Shown: positions 32,397 through 41,186 of the stretch, piece by piece | How positions within the stretch are numbered: the first letter of the stretch is position 1 | Layout of the letters: the number at the start of each line of letters is the position of its first letter | NCBI GenBank assembly: GCA_013178315.1 | Contig: JABLWX010000010.1 | Coordinates: 1-42,786, forward strand | Source: Candidatus Aminicenantota bacterium | GTDB taxonomy: Bacteria; Acidobacteriota; Aminicenantia; Aminicenantales; Saccharicenantaceae | DNA: 42,786 nt | Reading direction: 5' to 3' | The notes under the pieces: generated by a model | What the model saw: only the letters and a program-made list of their open reading frames with translations | Databases searched by the model: none | Told to the model about the DNA's origin: nothing | Program-made: the position numbers and the translations under genes

Positions 32397-34775
32397 ATGC
32401 TTCATAAAAAATTCAGGTATGCACTGGCTTTGATTCTGGTCATTCTCCTGGCCGGTTTCCTGGGCGCCCAGAAAACGGCCACCCAGCCCAAAGCCCTGAA
32501 GAAGGTTGAAAACACCGACCCGGCCCTGCGGCTCAAGTGGCACCAGCAGCACCTGGCCATGAAGGCGGCCACGCCATTCAAGAACCTGCAATGGCGGTAC
32601 ATCGGAGGCGAAATTGAGAGCGAGGGAGGCCGGTGCACGGATGTCGAAGTCCCGAAGGGGAGTAAAAAAGTTATCTACGTGGCCACGGCCACCGGCGGCG
32701 TCTGGAAAACAGAAAACGCCGGCGTCACCTGGCAGCCGATCACCGATGACTTCCCCACCCTGTCAGTGGGCGACATCGCCATTTCCGCATCCAGCCCGAA
32801 CGTAATATATGTGGGAACCGGAGAAGCCAACATCTTCCGGGCCTCCATCGCCGGGACCGGTGTTTACAAGTCGACAGACGGCGGTAAAACCTGGCAGCAC
32901 TGCGGGCTCACCGACACCAATACCATCGCCAGGATCAGGATACACCCCGCCAACCCCGACATCGTCTACGTGGCCGCTTCCGGCCACGAATGGAGTTACA
33001 ACCAGGAACGCGGGGTGTTCAAGCCCACCGACGGCGGCCAGACCTGGCAAAAAGTACTTTACGTTGATGAAAAAACCGGCTGCATCGACCTGGTGATGGA
33101 CCCCAGTAACCCGGATGTTCTGATCGCCTCGATGTGGAACCGCATCCGGCAGCGCTGGAGCGACCCGGTACCCGAGGACGGCGATTATCTCTACAAGACC
33201 ACCGACGGCGGGAAAACCTGGAAAAAGCTGACCAGGGGGCTGCCCGAGACCAAGTACACCGGCCGTATAGGCCTGGACCTGTGCGCCAGCAAACCCAACG
33301 TGGTCTACGCCTATGTTGATAACCACACTCCGACCCGGCAGCCCTCGCCTGGAGAACGCGATTCCTACGGGCGGCAGCGCACCTACCCGGACATCGTCGG
33401 GGCCGAGGTCTATCGCTCCGATGACCAGGGTGAAACCTGGGCCAAGGTCAATCCCTCCGACCGGCTCTTCGAAAGGTTCGGGGGCACCTACGGCTGGGTC
33501 TTTGGCCAGATCCGGGTGGACCCCAACAATGAAAACACGGTCTACATAATGGGACTGGGCCTTTATAAATCAACCGACGGCGGTAAAACCTGGAACCAGC
33601 TTTACTGGGAAAACCTGCACGGCGACCACCACGGCCTGTGGATCGATCCCGAGGACTCCGACCACCTGCTCAACGTCAACGACGGCGGACTGAACGTTTC
33701 CTTTGATGGCGGAAAAACCTGGCAGGATTTCTACCGCAAGATAACGGCCATTCAATTTTATACCGTGGCTTTTGACATGAAAAAGCCCTTCACCGTCTAC
33801 GGAGCCGTTCAGGATTCTGGCACCCACCGCGGCCTCGGTGTGGCTCCTCTGAGTGCCGCTCCCCAGTCCGGGCAGAGGCGCTTCCGCCAGCCCCGCGTCC
33901 GCTGGGAACCGGCTCCTGGGGGCGAAGGCACAACCATAGCCGTCGACCCGACCGACCCCAACATCGTCTATTCGTCATCGTTCTATGGACGCCTGATGCG
34001 CTCTGAATATAAAGACGGGAGCTGGAATAGTAAGGAAATCTATCCCCGGCCGGCCGAGGGCGAACCGGAACACCGCGGGCAGTGGCTGGCTCCGACCATC
34101 ATCTCTCCGCACAACCCCCACATCATCTACCATGGTTTCCAGTATGTTTTCCGTTCGCTAAACCGCGGCGAGACCTGGGAAAAAATCAGCCCAGACCTGA
34201 CTGCCCTGGACCAGAAGAAACAGGGCAAACTTCCATATGCCATTCCCTTTGCCACCCTGACCGCCATATCCGAGTCCCCTCTGAAGTTCGGAGTGATTTA
34301 CGCCGGGACTGACGACGGCCGGGTTCACGTTACCAGGGACGGAGGGGCCACCTGGACTGAAATCACCGCCGGTCTCCCCTACAACAAGCACGTCTGGTGC
34401 ATCGAGACTTCGCAATTCGACCCCGGCACCGTTTACATCGCTCTCATCGGACGCCACGATGACGATTTTGCTCCCTACATTTTCAAATCGACCGATTACG
34501 GCAAGACCTGGGTCAATATCAGCGCCAACCTGCCCGGCGGGCCGACCAACGTCATCCGCGAGGACCCGAAGAAAAAGGGAGTCCTGTACGTGGGCACCGA
34601 TTACGGGGTTTACGTCAGCACCGACGACGGCCAGAGCTGGAACTGCCTGGGCAGCGGCCTGCCCAATGCCCCGGTCTGGGACCTGAAGATACACCCGCGC
34701 GATAACATGCTGGTCATTGCCACCAACGGCCGCGGCATGTGGGTGATCGACGACCTTTCCCAGTTTCAGAAATAA
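32397..34775 (+). CDS. Secreted BNR/sortilin-like repeat protein, 792 aa
   Basis: Signal peptide at residues 1-24 (YALALILVILLAGFLGAQ). About eleven Asp-box hairpins follow (TENAGVTWQP, STDGGKTWQH, PTDGGQTWQK, TTDGGKTWKK, SDDQGETWAK, STDGGKTWNQ, SFDGGKTWQD, SLNRGETWEK, TRDGGATWTE, STDYGKTWVN, STDDGQSWNC), with intervening IVYVGTGEAN-type strands. It ends at NGRGMWVIDDLSQF, where the propeller closes. It aligns in order with the propeller of the 1087-aa protein on the other strand (both start with MRWRYIG/IGG-like and IYVATATGGVWKT strands) but lacks that protein's C-terminal modules. No catalytic residues can be named; a binding or scaffolding role, or a peptidase-like or lyase role, remains possible. 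Exported. Confidence 0.87.
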   Translation: MLHKKFRYALALILVILLAGFLGAQKTATQPKALKKVENTDPALRLKWHQQHLAMKAATPFKNLQWRYIGGEIESEGGRCTDVEVPKGSKKVIYVATATGGVWKTENAGVTWQPITDDFPTLSVGDIAISASSPNVIYVGTGEANIFRASIAGTGVYKSTDGGKTWQHCGLTDTNTIARIRIHPANPDIVYVAASGHEWSYNQERGVFKPTDGGQTWQKVLYVDEKTGCIDLVMDPSNPDVLIASMWNRIRQRWSDPVPEDGDYLYKTTDGGKTWKKLTRGLPETKYTGRIGLDLCASKPNVVYAYVDNHTPTRQPSPGERDSYGRQRTYPDIVGAEVYRSDDQGETWAKVNPSDRLFERFGGTYGWVFGQIRVDPNNENTVYIMGLGLYKSTDGGKTWNQLYWENLHGDHHGLWIDPEDSDHLLNVNDGGLNVSFDGGKTWQDFYRKITAIQFYTVAFDMKKPFTVYGAVQDSGTHRGLGVAPLSAAPQSGQRRFRQPRVRWEPAPGGEGTTIAVDPTDPNIVYSSSFYGRLMRSEYKDGSWNSKEIYPRPAEGEPEHRGQWLAPTIISPHNPHIIYHGFQYVFRSLNRGETWEKISPDLTALDQKKQGKLPYAIPFATLTAISESPLKFGVIYAGTDDGRVHVTRDGGATWTEITAGLPYNKHVWCIETSQFDPGTVYIALIGRHDDDFAPYIFKSTDYGKTWVNISANLPGGPTNVIREDPKKKGVLYVGTDYGVYVSTDDGQSWNCLGSGLPNAPVWDLKIHPRDNMLVIATNGRGMWVIDDLSQFQK

Positions 34776-34792
34776 CCGAATTTCAGTCAGTC

Positions 34793-34828
34793 AGGCTGCC
34801 CTTCTCTTTCCGGGAAGGGCAGCCTTTC
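34793..34828 (+). terminator. Rho-independent terminator after the 792-aa BNR gene
   Basis: A perfect 12-bp stem (AGGCTGCCCTTC with its complement, 9-base loop) followed by TTTCC, 18 bases after the stop. Very stable, short T-tract. Confidence 0.85.
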
Positions 34829-34979
34829 CTGTGGCCGGACGGCCGCCCCGTCTATATAGTTATCCAAGAGCAGTACTTCATGACCAGATCCCGGGCAAAC
34901 CGGGCCAGGTAAAAAAAATTTATCTGGCTTATGGTAACCAGCGGGATTATCATTATAAAAAACCCGACGGGGGTAGAAG

Positions 34980-36491
34980 ATGACCCGAAACCGCCTGAAG
35001 CCTCTTAAATTCAGCAGGGCTATTCCTGTGGCCATTTTATTTCTCCTGATTTTCTCATCTCCCTTGCTAATCTCCCAGGAGCCCATCCGTTTCGAAGACC
35101 ACTTCCTGGACAAGGCCATGCGGATTAATTTTTACATGGTGGGCGAGGCCAGGGAAGAACAGATCATAATCCATAGCATCTACCAGGAAGAGCTCTGGCC
35201 GGAAAGCAGGACCAACCTGACCAATCCCTTCAACTACGGCCATTACTTCGTGAAAGTCTATGAGGTGGCCAGCAACAAACTGATCTATGCCAGGGGCTTT
35301 GACTGCCAGTTCGGTGAATACAAGACCACCACCCCGGCTCTGAACGGGGTTAAGAAGGTCTTCCAGCAGGCCGTGCGCATACCCTGGCCCAGGCGAAGGG
35401 TAAACGTGGTTCTTGAGGTGCGCGACCGGAAAAATCTGCTTCACCCCCTGAAGGTGGAAACCATCGACCCGGAAGATTACCACCATATCAAGGAGAACGA
35501 CCGGGCCGGAAGTGAGGTTTTTGAGATAAAAAAGAGCGGCCCGCCGGCCGAACGGGTGGACCTGGTTTTCCTGGCCGAGGGCTACAGGGCCGAAGAAAAA
35601 GAAAAATTCGTAGAGGACGCAAAGAAGTTTTCCGGGTACCTGTTCGAGGTTGAGCCCTACCGGAGCAACCAGGAAAAATTCAATATCTACGGAGTCTTCC
35701 GCCCCTCGGCCGAGAGCGGTACCGATGAGCCCAGGCAGAAAGCCTATAAGAACACTGTTCTCAAGTCGTCGTTCAACGCCCTTGACCTGGACCGCTACCT
35801 GCTGACAGAGGAGGGATTCTTGATAAGGGAGATGGCAGCCGCAGCACCTTATGATGCCATCGTCATTCTGGTCAACAGCAAACGATACGGCGGCGGCGGG
35901 ATTTACAATGATTACTGCATTACCACCGTGGATAACCAGGCCAGCAAGGGCGTCTTCCTGCACGAGTTCGGTCATTCTTTCGCCGGGCTGGCCGATGAAT
36001 ATTACACTTCCGATGTATCCTACAACGAGTTTTATCCCCAGGGCACAGAACCGCTGGAACCGAACATCACCGCCCTGCTCGACCCGGAAAACCTAAAGTG
36101 GAAAGAGCTGCTTTCGCCCGGAGTAAGCCTGCCCACCGAGTACGGCAAGGAAGAAATTGAGAGGTTCCAGGCCGAGAGGCGGGCCAATTTCCAGGAGATG
36201 AACAAAGCCCTGGATGAAGCCAGAAAGAAGAATCTTAAGGAAGCCGAGCTTAAAAAAATCCAGGCCAGGTTCCAGGAGAAAGACAAGGCCATCCAGGCCA
36301 AAATCCGGACGGTGAGGGAAAAGTACAGAGACCTGGAGGATAAGGTCGGAGCCTTTGAGGGTGCCGGCTACTCATCAAAAGGATTATACCGGCCCATGAT
36401 TTACTGTCTGATGATTTCCAGCCCGAAGATGGAATTCTGCCGGGTCTGTCAGCGGGCCATCCAGCAGATGATCGATTATTACTCCCGATAA
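34980..36491 (+). CDS. Secreted M64-family (IgA-peptidase-like) metallopeptidase
   Basis: A 503-aa protein with signal peptide (about residues 15-33, IPVAILFLLIFSSPLLIS). An N-terminal beta domain (~35-185) is followed by the M64 catalytic domain: VDLVFLAEGYRAEE opens it, and the zinc motif is HEFGHSFAGLADEYY (from His328), i.e. HExxH plus a downstream Asp/Glu pair as in the family. Between LPTEYG and VGAFEGAGY is a highly charged helical insertion (about residues 388-455) not usual for the family. The end, GLYRPMIYCLM...FCRVCQRAI, carries the conserved cysteines. It would cut proteins outside the inner membrane. The next membrane-protein gene starts 26 bases downstream. Confidence 0.9.
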   Translation: MTRNRLKPLKFSRAIPVAILFLLIFSSPLLISQEPIRFEDHFLDKAMRINFYMVGEAREEQIIIHSIYQEELWPESRTNLTNPFNYGHYFVKVYEVASNKLIYARGFDCQFGEYKTTTPALNGVKKVFQQAVRIPWPRRRVNVVLEVRDRKNLLHPLKVETIDPEDYHHIKENDRAGSEVFEIKKSGPPAERVDLVFLAEGYRAEEKEKFVEDAKKFSGYLFEVEPYRSNQEKFNIYGVFRPSAESGTDEPRQKAYKNTVLKSSFNALDLDRYLLTEEGFLIREMAAAAPYDAIVILVNSKRYGGGGIYNDYCITTVDNQASKGVFLHEFGHSFAGLADEYYTSDVSYNEFYPQGTEPLEPNITALLDPENLKWKELLSPGVSLPTEYGKEEIERFQAERRANFQEMNKALDEARKKNLKEAELKKIQARFQEKDKAIQAKIRTVREKYRDLEDKVGAFEGAGYSSKGLYRPMIYCLMISSPKMEFCRVCQRAIQQMIDYYSR

Positions 36492-36517
36492 TTCAGAAGG
36501 AGGCTAAAGATACCGAC

Positions 36518-36877
36518 ATGAAACCAAAAGCCTGGATTACTTTTGCTCTCGGTGCTTTCCTGTTCATCCTGGGCATCTGGACCCTGGCCGCCTACCGGTC
36601 GCCCGGGTCGGTGGTGCCGCTGCTCATCGGCGCAAGCCTGGCCTACCTGAGCTGGACGAGAAGCCGGACGGCCACCCTGGTCTTCGGGCACGCCACCATC
36701 GTGGTCGGCTGCTTCCTGGTGACCTGGGGGATCTACCTTCTGCCCCAGTCCCAGCCGACCTTCGCCCATATCCTGGACCGTCCCCTGTTCTGGGGTTTTA
36801 TCTCCATCTTCGGCGGCATCTGCGCCAACTATCACGGCTTCTGCGCCTGTGTCAGGCGTAAATCTCCAGGAGCCTGA
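36518..36877 (+). CDS. Four-helix membrane protein, unknown
   Basis: A 119-aa protein with hydrophobic helices at about residues 5-25, 31-45, 54-75 and 87-105, and almost no loops. The last helix leads into NYHGFCACVRRK, a His/Cys-rich cytosolic end. No family is recognised with confidence. AGGAGG precedes ATG, and the 26-base gap to the M64 gene suggests co-transcription. Confidence 0.6.
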   Translation: MKPKAWITFALGAFLFILGIWTLAAYRSPGSVVPLLIGASLAYLSWTRSRTATLVFGHATIVVGCFLVTWGIYLLPQSQPTFAHILDRPLFWGFISIFGGICANYHGFCACVRRKSPGA

Positions 36878-37127
36878 CCTCTCCATCCGCCCTTAACGGT
36901 TGCTCAACGGACTGCCGCCGGGCGGTTTACATTTCCTTTAGCCAGAGAGTTATCAAGACGGCCCTTTTCTCTCTTAAGTCATCGGCCTGCATAGCCCGGC
37001 CGGCCCTCATCCTATAAACCCTTGGGCCGCAAACATCTTGATTTTCAACAAGATAAGCATCTGAACGGGTTCATCATCAGCCTCAGTTTCCGGGGCTCGC
37101 CTGCTGCTGAAAAATATTAACTGTCTA

Positions 37128-37156
37128 TTGACAAATAATATAATTAATATTATATT
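37128..37156 (+). promoter_or_regulatory. Promoter of the perR-dfx-prx operon
   Basis: A perfect -35 TTGACA (37128-37133), exactly 17 bases, and TATATT (37151-37156), about 47 bases before the perR ATG. This lies in a very AT-rich island at the end of the 36878-37202 gap; the rest of that gap shows nothing recognisable. Confidence 0.8.
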
Positions 37157-37158
37157 AA
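37144..37158. promoter_or_regulatory. Putative PerR operator (7-1-7 palindrome)
   Basis: TTAATAT-T-ATATTAA is a perfect 7-1-7 inverted repeat, the format of Fur/PerR boxes (the classic PerR box is TTATAAT-N-ATTATAA). It covers the -10 of the operon promoter, so binding would block RNA polymerase. It implies autoregulation by the first gene. Confidence 0.7.
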
Positions 37159-37202
37159 AATTGTTATAAAATTATACTGACTATAAAAAGGGTAGACAGA
37201 GC

Positions 37203-37667
37203 ATGGACAGACAGGAAAAGAAACAGAAACGCTGGAGCCTGGAGGACGTGCGCCAGTACTTGGCCGAACACGGCCTCAGGGCTTCAATCTACCGCCTGAA
37301 GATATTCGAGTTCCTTATAAATGAGCGCACCCACCCCACGGCAGAAGAAATCTATAACCGCCTGAAAAAGGAAATGCCGGCTCTTTCACCGGCCACAGTT
37401 TACAATACCCTGAGGTTATTCCTTGAGAAAAAGATTATCCAGCTGGTAAACGTGGAAAAAAACGAGGGGCGTTACGACGCCACCCTGTCCTGGCACGGGC
37501 ACCTCAAGTGCCTGGCTTGCGGCCGGGTTTTTGACCTCCACATCGAGACCCTGAAGCTGAGCGGTCTGGAAGGGTTCGAGATTTTTGAAAAGCACCTGAA
37601 CCTCAGGGGTTTGTGCCCCGAGTGTCTGAAAGCCAAAAAATATAAGAGGGAGGAGAAACATGGCTAA
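37203..37667 (+). CDS. perR: PerR-type peroxide-sensing repressor (Fur family)
   Basis: A 154-aa Fur-family repressor. Winged-helix part: [17 protein letters not shown] and [19 protein letters not shown]. The sensing-site residues line up with B. subtilis PerR: His44 (THPTAEE), Asp92 (RYD), His98 and His100 (WHGH), and Asp111 (GRVFD); Asp rather than Glu at this last position marks PerR against Fur. The structural zinc site is C103LAC106 and C138PEC141. Fe-dependent oxidation of the two His residues would release the operator. It is the first gene of an operon with superoxide reductase (8-base overlap) and peroxiredoxin, which fits PerR. A 7-1-7 palindrome covers its own promoter. Confidence 0.88.
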   Translation: MDRQEKKQKRWSLEDVRQYLAEHGLRASIYRLKIFEFLINERTHPTAEEIYNRLKKEMPALSPATVYNTLRLFLEKKIIQLVNVEKNEGRYDATLSWHGHLKCLACGRVFDLHIETLKLSGLEGFEIFEKHLNLRGLCPECLKAKKYKREEKHG

Positions 37668-38043
37668 AAAATACGGAATTTACAAATGCCTGAAGTGCGG
37701 GAATATAGTTGAAGTACTGCATGAAGGGCCGGGAACGCTGGTCTGTTGCGGCCAGGACATGGTCTTCCTGGAAGCCAAAACCGCCGACACCACCCAGGAG
37801 AAACACGTTCCTTATGTGGAAAAGGTTTCCGGCGGCTACCTGGTAAGAGTCGGTCAGAATGTGGCCCATCCCATGGAAGAAAAGCATTACATAGAATGGA
37901 TTGAACTAATCGTTGACGGAAAAGTCTATCGCCAGGAGTTGAAGCCGGGCGATAAGCCAGAAGCCATGTTCCAGGTTGAAGGAACCAAAGTCTGGGCCCG
38001 CGAGTACTGCAACATCCACCTGCTCTGGGAAAACAGAAATTAA
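37660..38043 (+). CDS. dfx: Desulfoferrodoxin (superoxide reductase, two-iron)
   Basis: A 127-aa superoxide reductase of the two-centre type. The N-terminal desulforedoxin-like domain has Cys10, Cys13, Cys29 and Cys30 for the FeS4 centre I. The catalytic centre II has His49 (EKHVP), His70 (HPM), His76 (KHYIEW), Cys117 and His120 (YCNIH), plus the Glu-Lys pair before His49 that assists catalysis. It reduces superoxide to peroxide without releasing oxygen, the usual strategy of anaerobes; the peroxide would be handled by the peroxiredoxin next door. ATG overlaps the end of perR by 8 bases, with GGGAGGAG upstream. Confidence 0.95.
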   Translation: MAKKYGIYKCLKCGNIVEVLHEGPGTLVCCGQDMVFLEAKTADTTQEKHVPYVEKVSGGYLVRVGQNVAHPMEEKHYIEWIELIVDGKVYRQELKPGDKPEAMFQVEGTKVWAREYCNIHLLWENRN

Positions 38044-38076
38044 AATTATTTAAGTAAAAAATTATAGGAGGAAAAA

Positions 38077-38730
38077 ATGGAACACAACGAAACGAAGGGC
38101 ATGCTTTTAATCGGGGAAAAACTTCCCGAGATGGCCGTTCAGACCACCCACGGCAAGAAAGTCCTGCCCAAGGACTATGCCGGCAAGTGGCTGGTCCTGT
38201 TCAGCCATCCGGCAGATTTCACCCCGGTCTGCACCACCGAGTTTGTTTCTTTCGCCAAGAATTATGACAAATTCCAGAAGCTGAACGCCGAACTGCTTGG
38301 ACTGTCGGTGGACCAGGTTTTCAGCCACATCAAGTGGGTGGAATGGATTGAGAGCGAACTTAAAGTGGAAATCCCCTTCCCGATCATAGCCGACGACATG
38401 GGCAAGGTGGCCCTGAAAATGGGCATGATGCATCCCGGGGGCGGCGCCAAGACCGTCAGAGCCGTCTTCATCATCGACCCCGAGGGTATCATCCGCCTCA
38501 TCCTTTACTACCCGGCCGAAGTCGGCCGCAACATGTCCGAAATCCTCAGGGTGCTGGAAGCCTTCCAGGTTTCAGACAAGCACGACGTGGCCATGCCGGC
38601 CAACTGGCCCAACAACGAGCTGATCAAGGACCGGGTCATCGTGCCACCGCCAGCCGACATCAAGACGGCCAGGGAACGCAAGAAACAGTACGAATGCTTT
38701 GACTGGTGGTTCTGCCATAAAAAGGTGTAA
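38077..38730 (+). CDS. Peroxiredoxin (Prx6/AhpC-TSA type)
   Basis: A 217-aa peroxiredoxin. The peroxidatic motif is [12 protein letters not shown] with Cys52, and the helper Thr and Arg ([10 protein letters not shown]) are present. Length and the C-terminal half ([21 protein letters not shown]) match the Prx6 group common in thermophilic archaea and anaerobes. Two more cysteines, Cys207 and Cys213, lie in the terminal [12 protein letters not shown], as in archaeal Prx6-type enzymes whose C-terminal cysteines act in resolution, so it probably works as a 2-Cys rather than a 1-Cys enzyme. It is last in the perR operon, with AGGAGG upstream and a strong terminator behind it. Confidence 0.93.
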   Translation: MEHNETKGMLLIGEKLPEMAVQTTHGKKVLPKDYAGKWLVLFSHPADFTPVCTTEFVSFAKNYDKFQKLNAELLGLSVDQVFSHIKWVEWIESELKVEIPFPIIADDMGKVALKMGMMHPGGGAKTVRAVFIIDPEGIIRLILYYPAEVGRNMSEILRVLEAFQVSDKHDVAMPANWPNNELIKDRVIVPPPADIKTARERKKQYECFDWWFCHKKV

Positions 38731-38755
38731 TTAAAGGCAAAAGGACCTAAAAGCC

Positions 38756-38785
38756 GGGGGCTGGCTCTGGCCGGCCCCCCTTTTT
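38756..38785 (+). terminator. Rho-independent terminator of the perR operon
   Basis: 10-bp GC-rich stem (GGGGGCTGGC with its complement, one G-T pair), loop TCTG, followed by CTTTTTCTTTC, 25 bases after the peroxiredoxin stop. The remainder of the gap to 39092 holds only the promoter of the next gene. Confidence 0.9.
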
Positions 38786-39022
38786 CTTTCCGGGCCTTTT
38801 CCATTACCGGAACTGGCCAGCCCAGCCCAGGATCTTTTTCCTTTGAAGGAAGCCAGAATAATAGGGCACTTCAAGCCTCCTGTCCCTTTCAAATAAAAAA
38901 TTAAACCACGCGGATACGTTTGGTTAAAATTCAAAAAAGACCTTCAATTTCGGCGATTGCATCCCTCCTTTAAAAATGAACTCCAAGCTGGCAAGCCCAA
39001 AATGAGCCTCAAAAATTTTCTA

Positions 39023-39050
39023 TTGAAATTCTGCTGATATCTAATATATC
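39023..39050 (+). promoter_or_regulatory. Candidate promoter of the M6 peptidase gene
   Basis: TTGAAA (39023-39028), a 16-base spacer and TATATC (39045-39050), 42 bases before the ATG at 39093. AT-rich surroundings support it. Confidence 0.45.
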
Positions 39051-39092
39051 TTGTATCTTCAAGGCCTGTTAAACTTACTCCCGGAGGGAAAA

Positions 39093-41171
39093 ATGGCTTT
39101 TTGGTCAGAACTACCAAAGAACAAAGAAAGCCTTATCCGATTAATCAGCAAATTGAAGACAATAATAGTTGCCCCGCTTTTCCTGGTCGCAGCTTTCCTG
39201 GCCGTGGCCAGCTTGATTTTTTCAGAGACATCCAAATCTTCCTTTCCCCCGCCGATAGACCCTCAAAGAGTTCAAGACCAGGATAAGATGACCTGGGCTG
39301 ATTATCGGCCGATTCCCGGCGCCAACTGGTCTGACCCGGCTCTTAAACCCGGGCGCGGCTTCAAGCTGGCCGTGGTGGCCGTTGACTTTCCAGACCAGCC
39401 CTTTGTCATTACCCGGCCGAAGGGTTCCGATCCATTCGGTAATCCCCAGGTCGAGCCCATCCCCCGCGACCAGGTCCCGCAGTTCTACGCCGATTTCTTC
39501 ACCAAACCGCTGCCGGTAAACCACGGCCTGAACATCCATAACTACTGGATGGAAATATCGCGGGGCAAATTTGGCCTCAGCCAGGTCGACGCCTTCGGCC
39601 CTTACCGCATGCCCAAGCCATACTGGTGGTACGGTCTCAATGAATACGGCCAGAATAAATACACTCCCGACGGAAGCGAGGCCGCCGGGCGACTGGAACG
39701 GGACTGCGATGAACTGTGGATAAAGGATGTCGGCCGCGACCTGCGCAAGGAATACGACGCCATCCTCCGCATCTATGCCGGCTACGATGAAACCGGCGTC
39801 TGGATGGAATTCGGTATCATGAAATTCAAGAGCAAGGACGACATCCCGCCCGAGTGGGGAAACCCGAATCCCCGGATGCCCCGCTGGGTGCCCACCCGCT
39901 ACGTGGAATGGACCAGCTGGCTGGCCGGTTCCCAGCAGTGGGGTTTATCCTCCATGCGCCAGGGTGAAAACTCCGGAACCATTGCCCACGAGCTTGGTCA
40001 TTTTGCCTTTCGCCTGCCCGACCTCAACAACAATCCTTACGTCCAGCCTTATCGCCGGGCAGCTGCCGGGACCTGGGACCTGATGGACCGGGGCTGCTTC
40101 AACGGGCCCGGTGGTCCCCACCAGCGCTGGGTGGTTCCGCCGGTGGCCGGGGCAGCCGGTCCTCCCGGCCTGATGGTCAGAAACCGGATGGCCTGCGGTT
40201 TCATACGGGACGGCGAACTCCTCACCCTCAGCCGGGAAGGGCTGGCCAAATCAGGACTGGTGGTGGCCGAAGTTACGGCCCGGGCCGTCGACCCCCTGCC
40301 AGGCACCTACACCGGGATCAATGTGCGCCTGGACGGTACCGAACCCGGCGACCGGACCCCGCCCGACGACCCGGCCACCAACCCCCTCTCCCCCGGCATC
40401 CCTAATTACAATTTTTATTCCCTGGAAGTGGTCCAGCGTGTCGGTTTCGATTCTTTCTGCCCGGATAATGGAGTTTTGATCGCCAAGAATAAGGATAACC
40501 TCCGCGGCAACAACGGCGGGCCCAATGCCTTCAATTCCTACATCTGGGTTATCGACGCCCATCCCGAGGATATAAACGAGGTTGATTACATCAGCCCGAA
40601 CAGCGAAAAAGTCATGCGCACCATCGCTGACTACCGCCAGCTCAACGATGCCCTGTTCCATGCCGGGCCGGACTCGGGCAGCCGGTTTGAATTCGTGGAC
40701 GAGCCCAACCGCCTGCATTTTTACGTGGTTGACCTGCGCCGGAACCAGGACGGAATCATCTCCTACACCCTGGCCGTCCGTTCGCTGGATGGTCCCGGGC
40801 CCCAGACGAGGGGACTTCAGCTCAGAACGGCCAGGAACCGACTGAAAGTAAAGAAGGAATTAATTCCGCTCACCTTTACCATAAAGAACACGGGTTCCCC
40901 GGCCGAGGTTGACCCGGCCCTTCATCCTTCAGACGTTTCCCGGCACCTCAACCAGGACCTTTACCGGCTCAGCCTGACCATCGAAGGGAAGGGCTGGGAA
41001 GCTAAACTCCCCAATGCCCTGGTGACCCTGCCTTTCGGCCAGGAAAAGGCAATTACTGTTTACGCCTTGCCTCACGAAGGTTGTTCCAGACAGGCTGTCC
41101 TGGTCTTGAAGGCTTCTTCCGAAAGCCAGCCCGAAAAGAAGGCCGAAAGCCGGGTAACCCTTAACCTATAG
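39093..41171 (+). CDS. Secreted M6-type (immune inhibitor A-like) metallopeptidase
   Basis: A 692-aa protein. ATG 39093 with GGAGGG five bases upstream is preferred to a TTG 42 bases earlier. A long signal or anchor segment is at about residues 26-46 (PLFLVAAFLAVASLIF). The catalytic domain (~75-420) begins with FKLAVVAVDFPDQPF and contains HNYWMEISRGKFGL and the zinc motif IAHELGHFAFRLPDL, with Glu as general base; GTWDLMDRGCF is the Met-turn-like loop, as in M6 peptidases. The C-terminal ~270 residues are beta-rich domains typical of secreted members. It would digest proteins outside the cytoplasm. A single-gene unit, with promoter in front and a weak terminator behind. Confidence 0.88.
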   Translation: MAFWSELPKNKESLIRLISKLKTIIVAPLFLVAAFLAVASLIFSETSKSSFPPPIDPQRVQDQDKMTWADYRPIPGANWSDPALKPGRGFKLAVVAVDFPDQPFVITRPKGSDPFGNPQVEPIPRDQVPQFYADFFTKPLPVNHGLNIHNYWMEISRGKFGLSQVDAFGPYRMPKPYWWYGLNEYGQNKYTPDGSEAAGRLERDCDELWIKDVGRDLRKEYDAILRIYAGYDETGVWMEFGIMKFKSKDDIPPEWGNPNPRMPRWVPTRYVEWTSWLAGSQQWGLSSMRQGENSGTIAHELGHFAFRLPDLNNNPYVQPYRRAAAGTWDLMDRGCFNGPGGPHQRWVVPPVAGAAGPPGLMVRNRMACGFIRDGELLTLSREGLAKSGLVVAEVTARAVDPLPGTYTGINVRLDGTEPGDRTPPDDPATNPLSPGIPNYNFYSLEVVQRVGFDSFCPDNGVLIAKNKDNLRGNNGGPNAFNSYIWVIDAHPEDINEVDYISPNSEKVMRTIADYRQLNDALFHAGPDSGSRFEFVDEPNRLHFYVVDLRRNQDGIISYTLAVRSLDGPGPQTRGLQLRTARNRLKVKKELIPLTFTIKNTGSPAEVDPALHPSDVSRHLNQDLYRLSLTIEGKGWEAKLPNALVTLPFGQEKAITVYALPHEGCSRQAVLVLKASSESQPEKKAESRVTLNL

Positions 41172-41186
41172 AAAGAATAAAGGATA

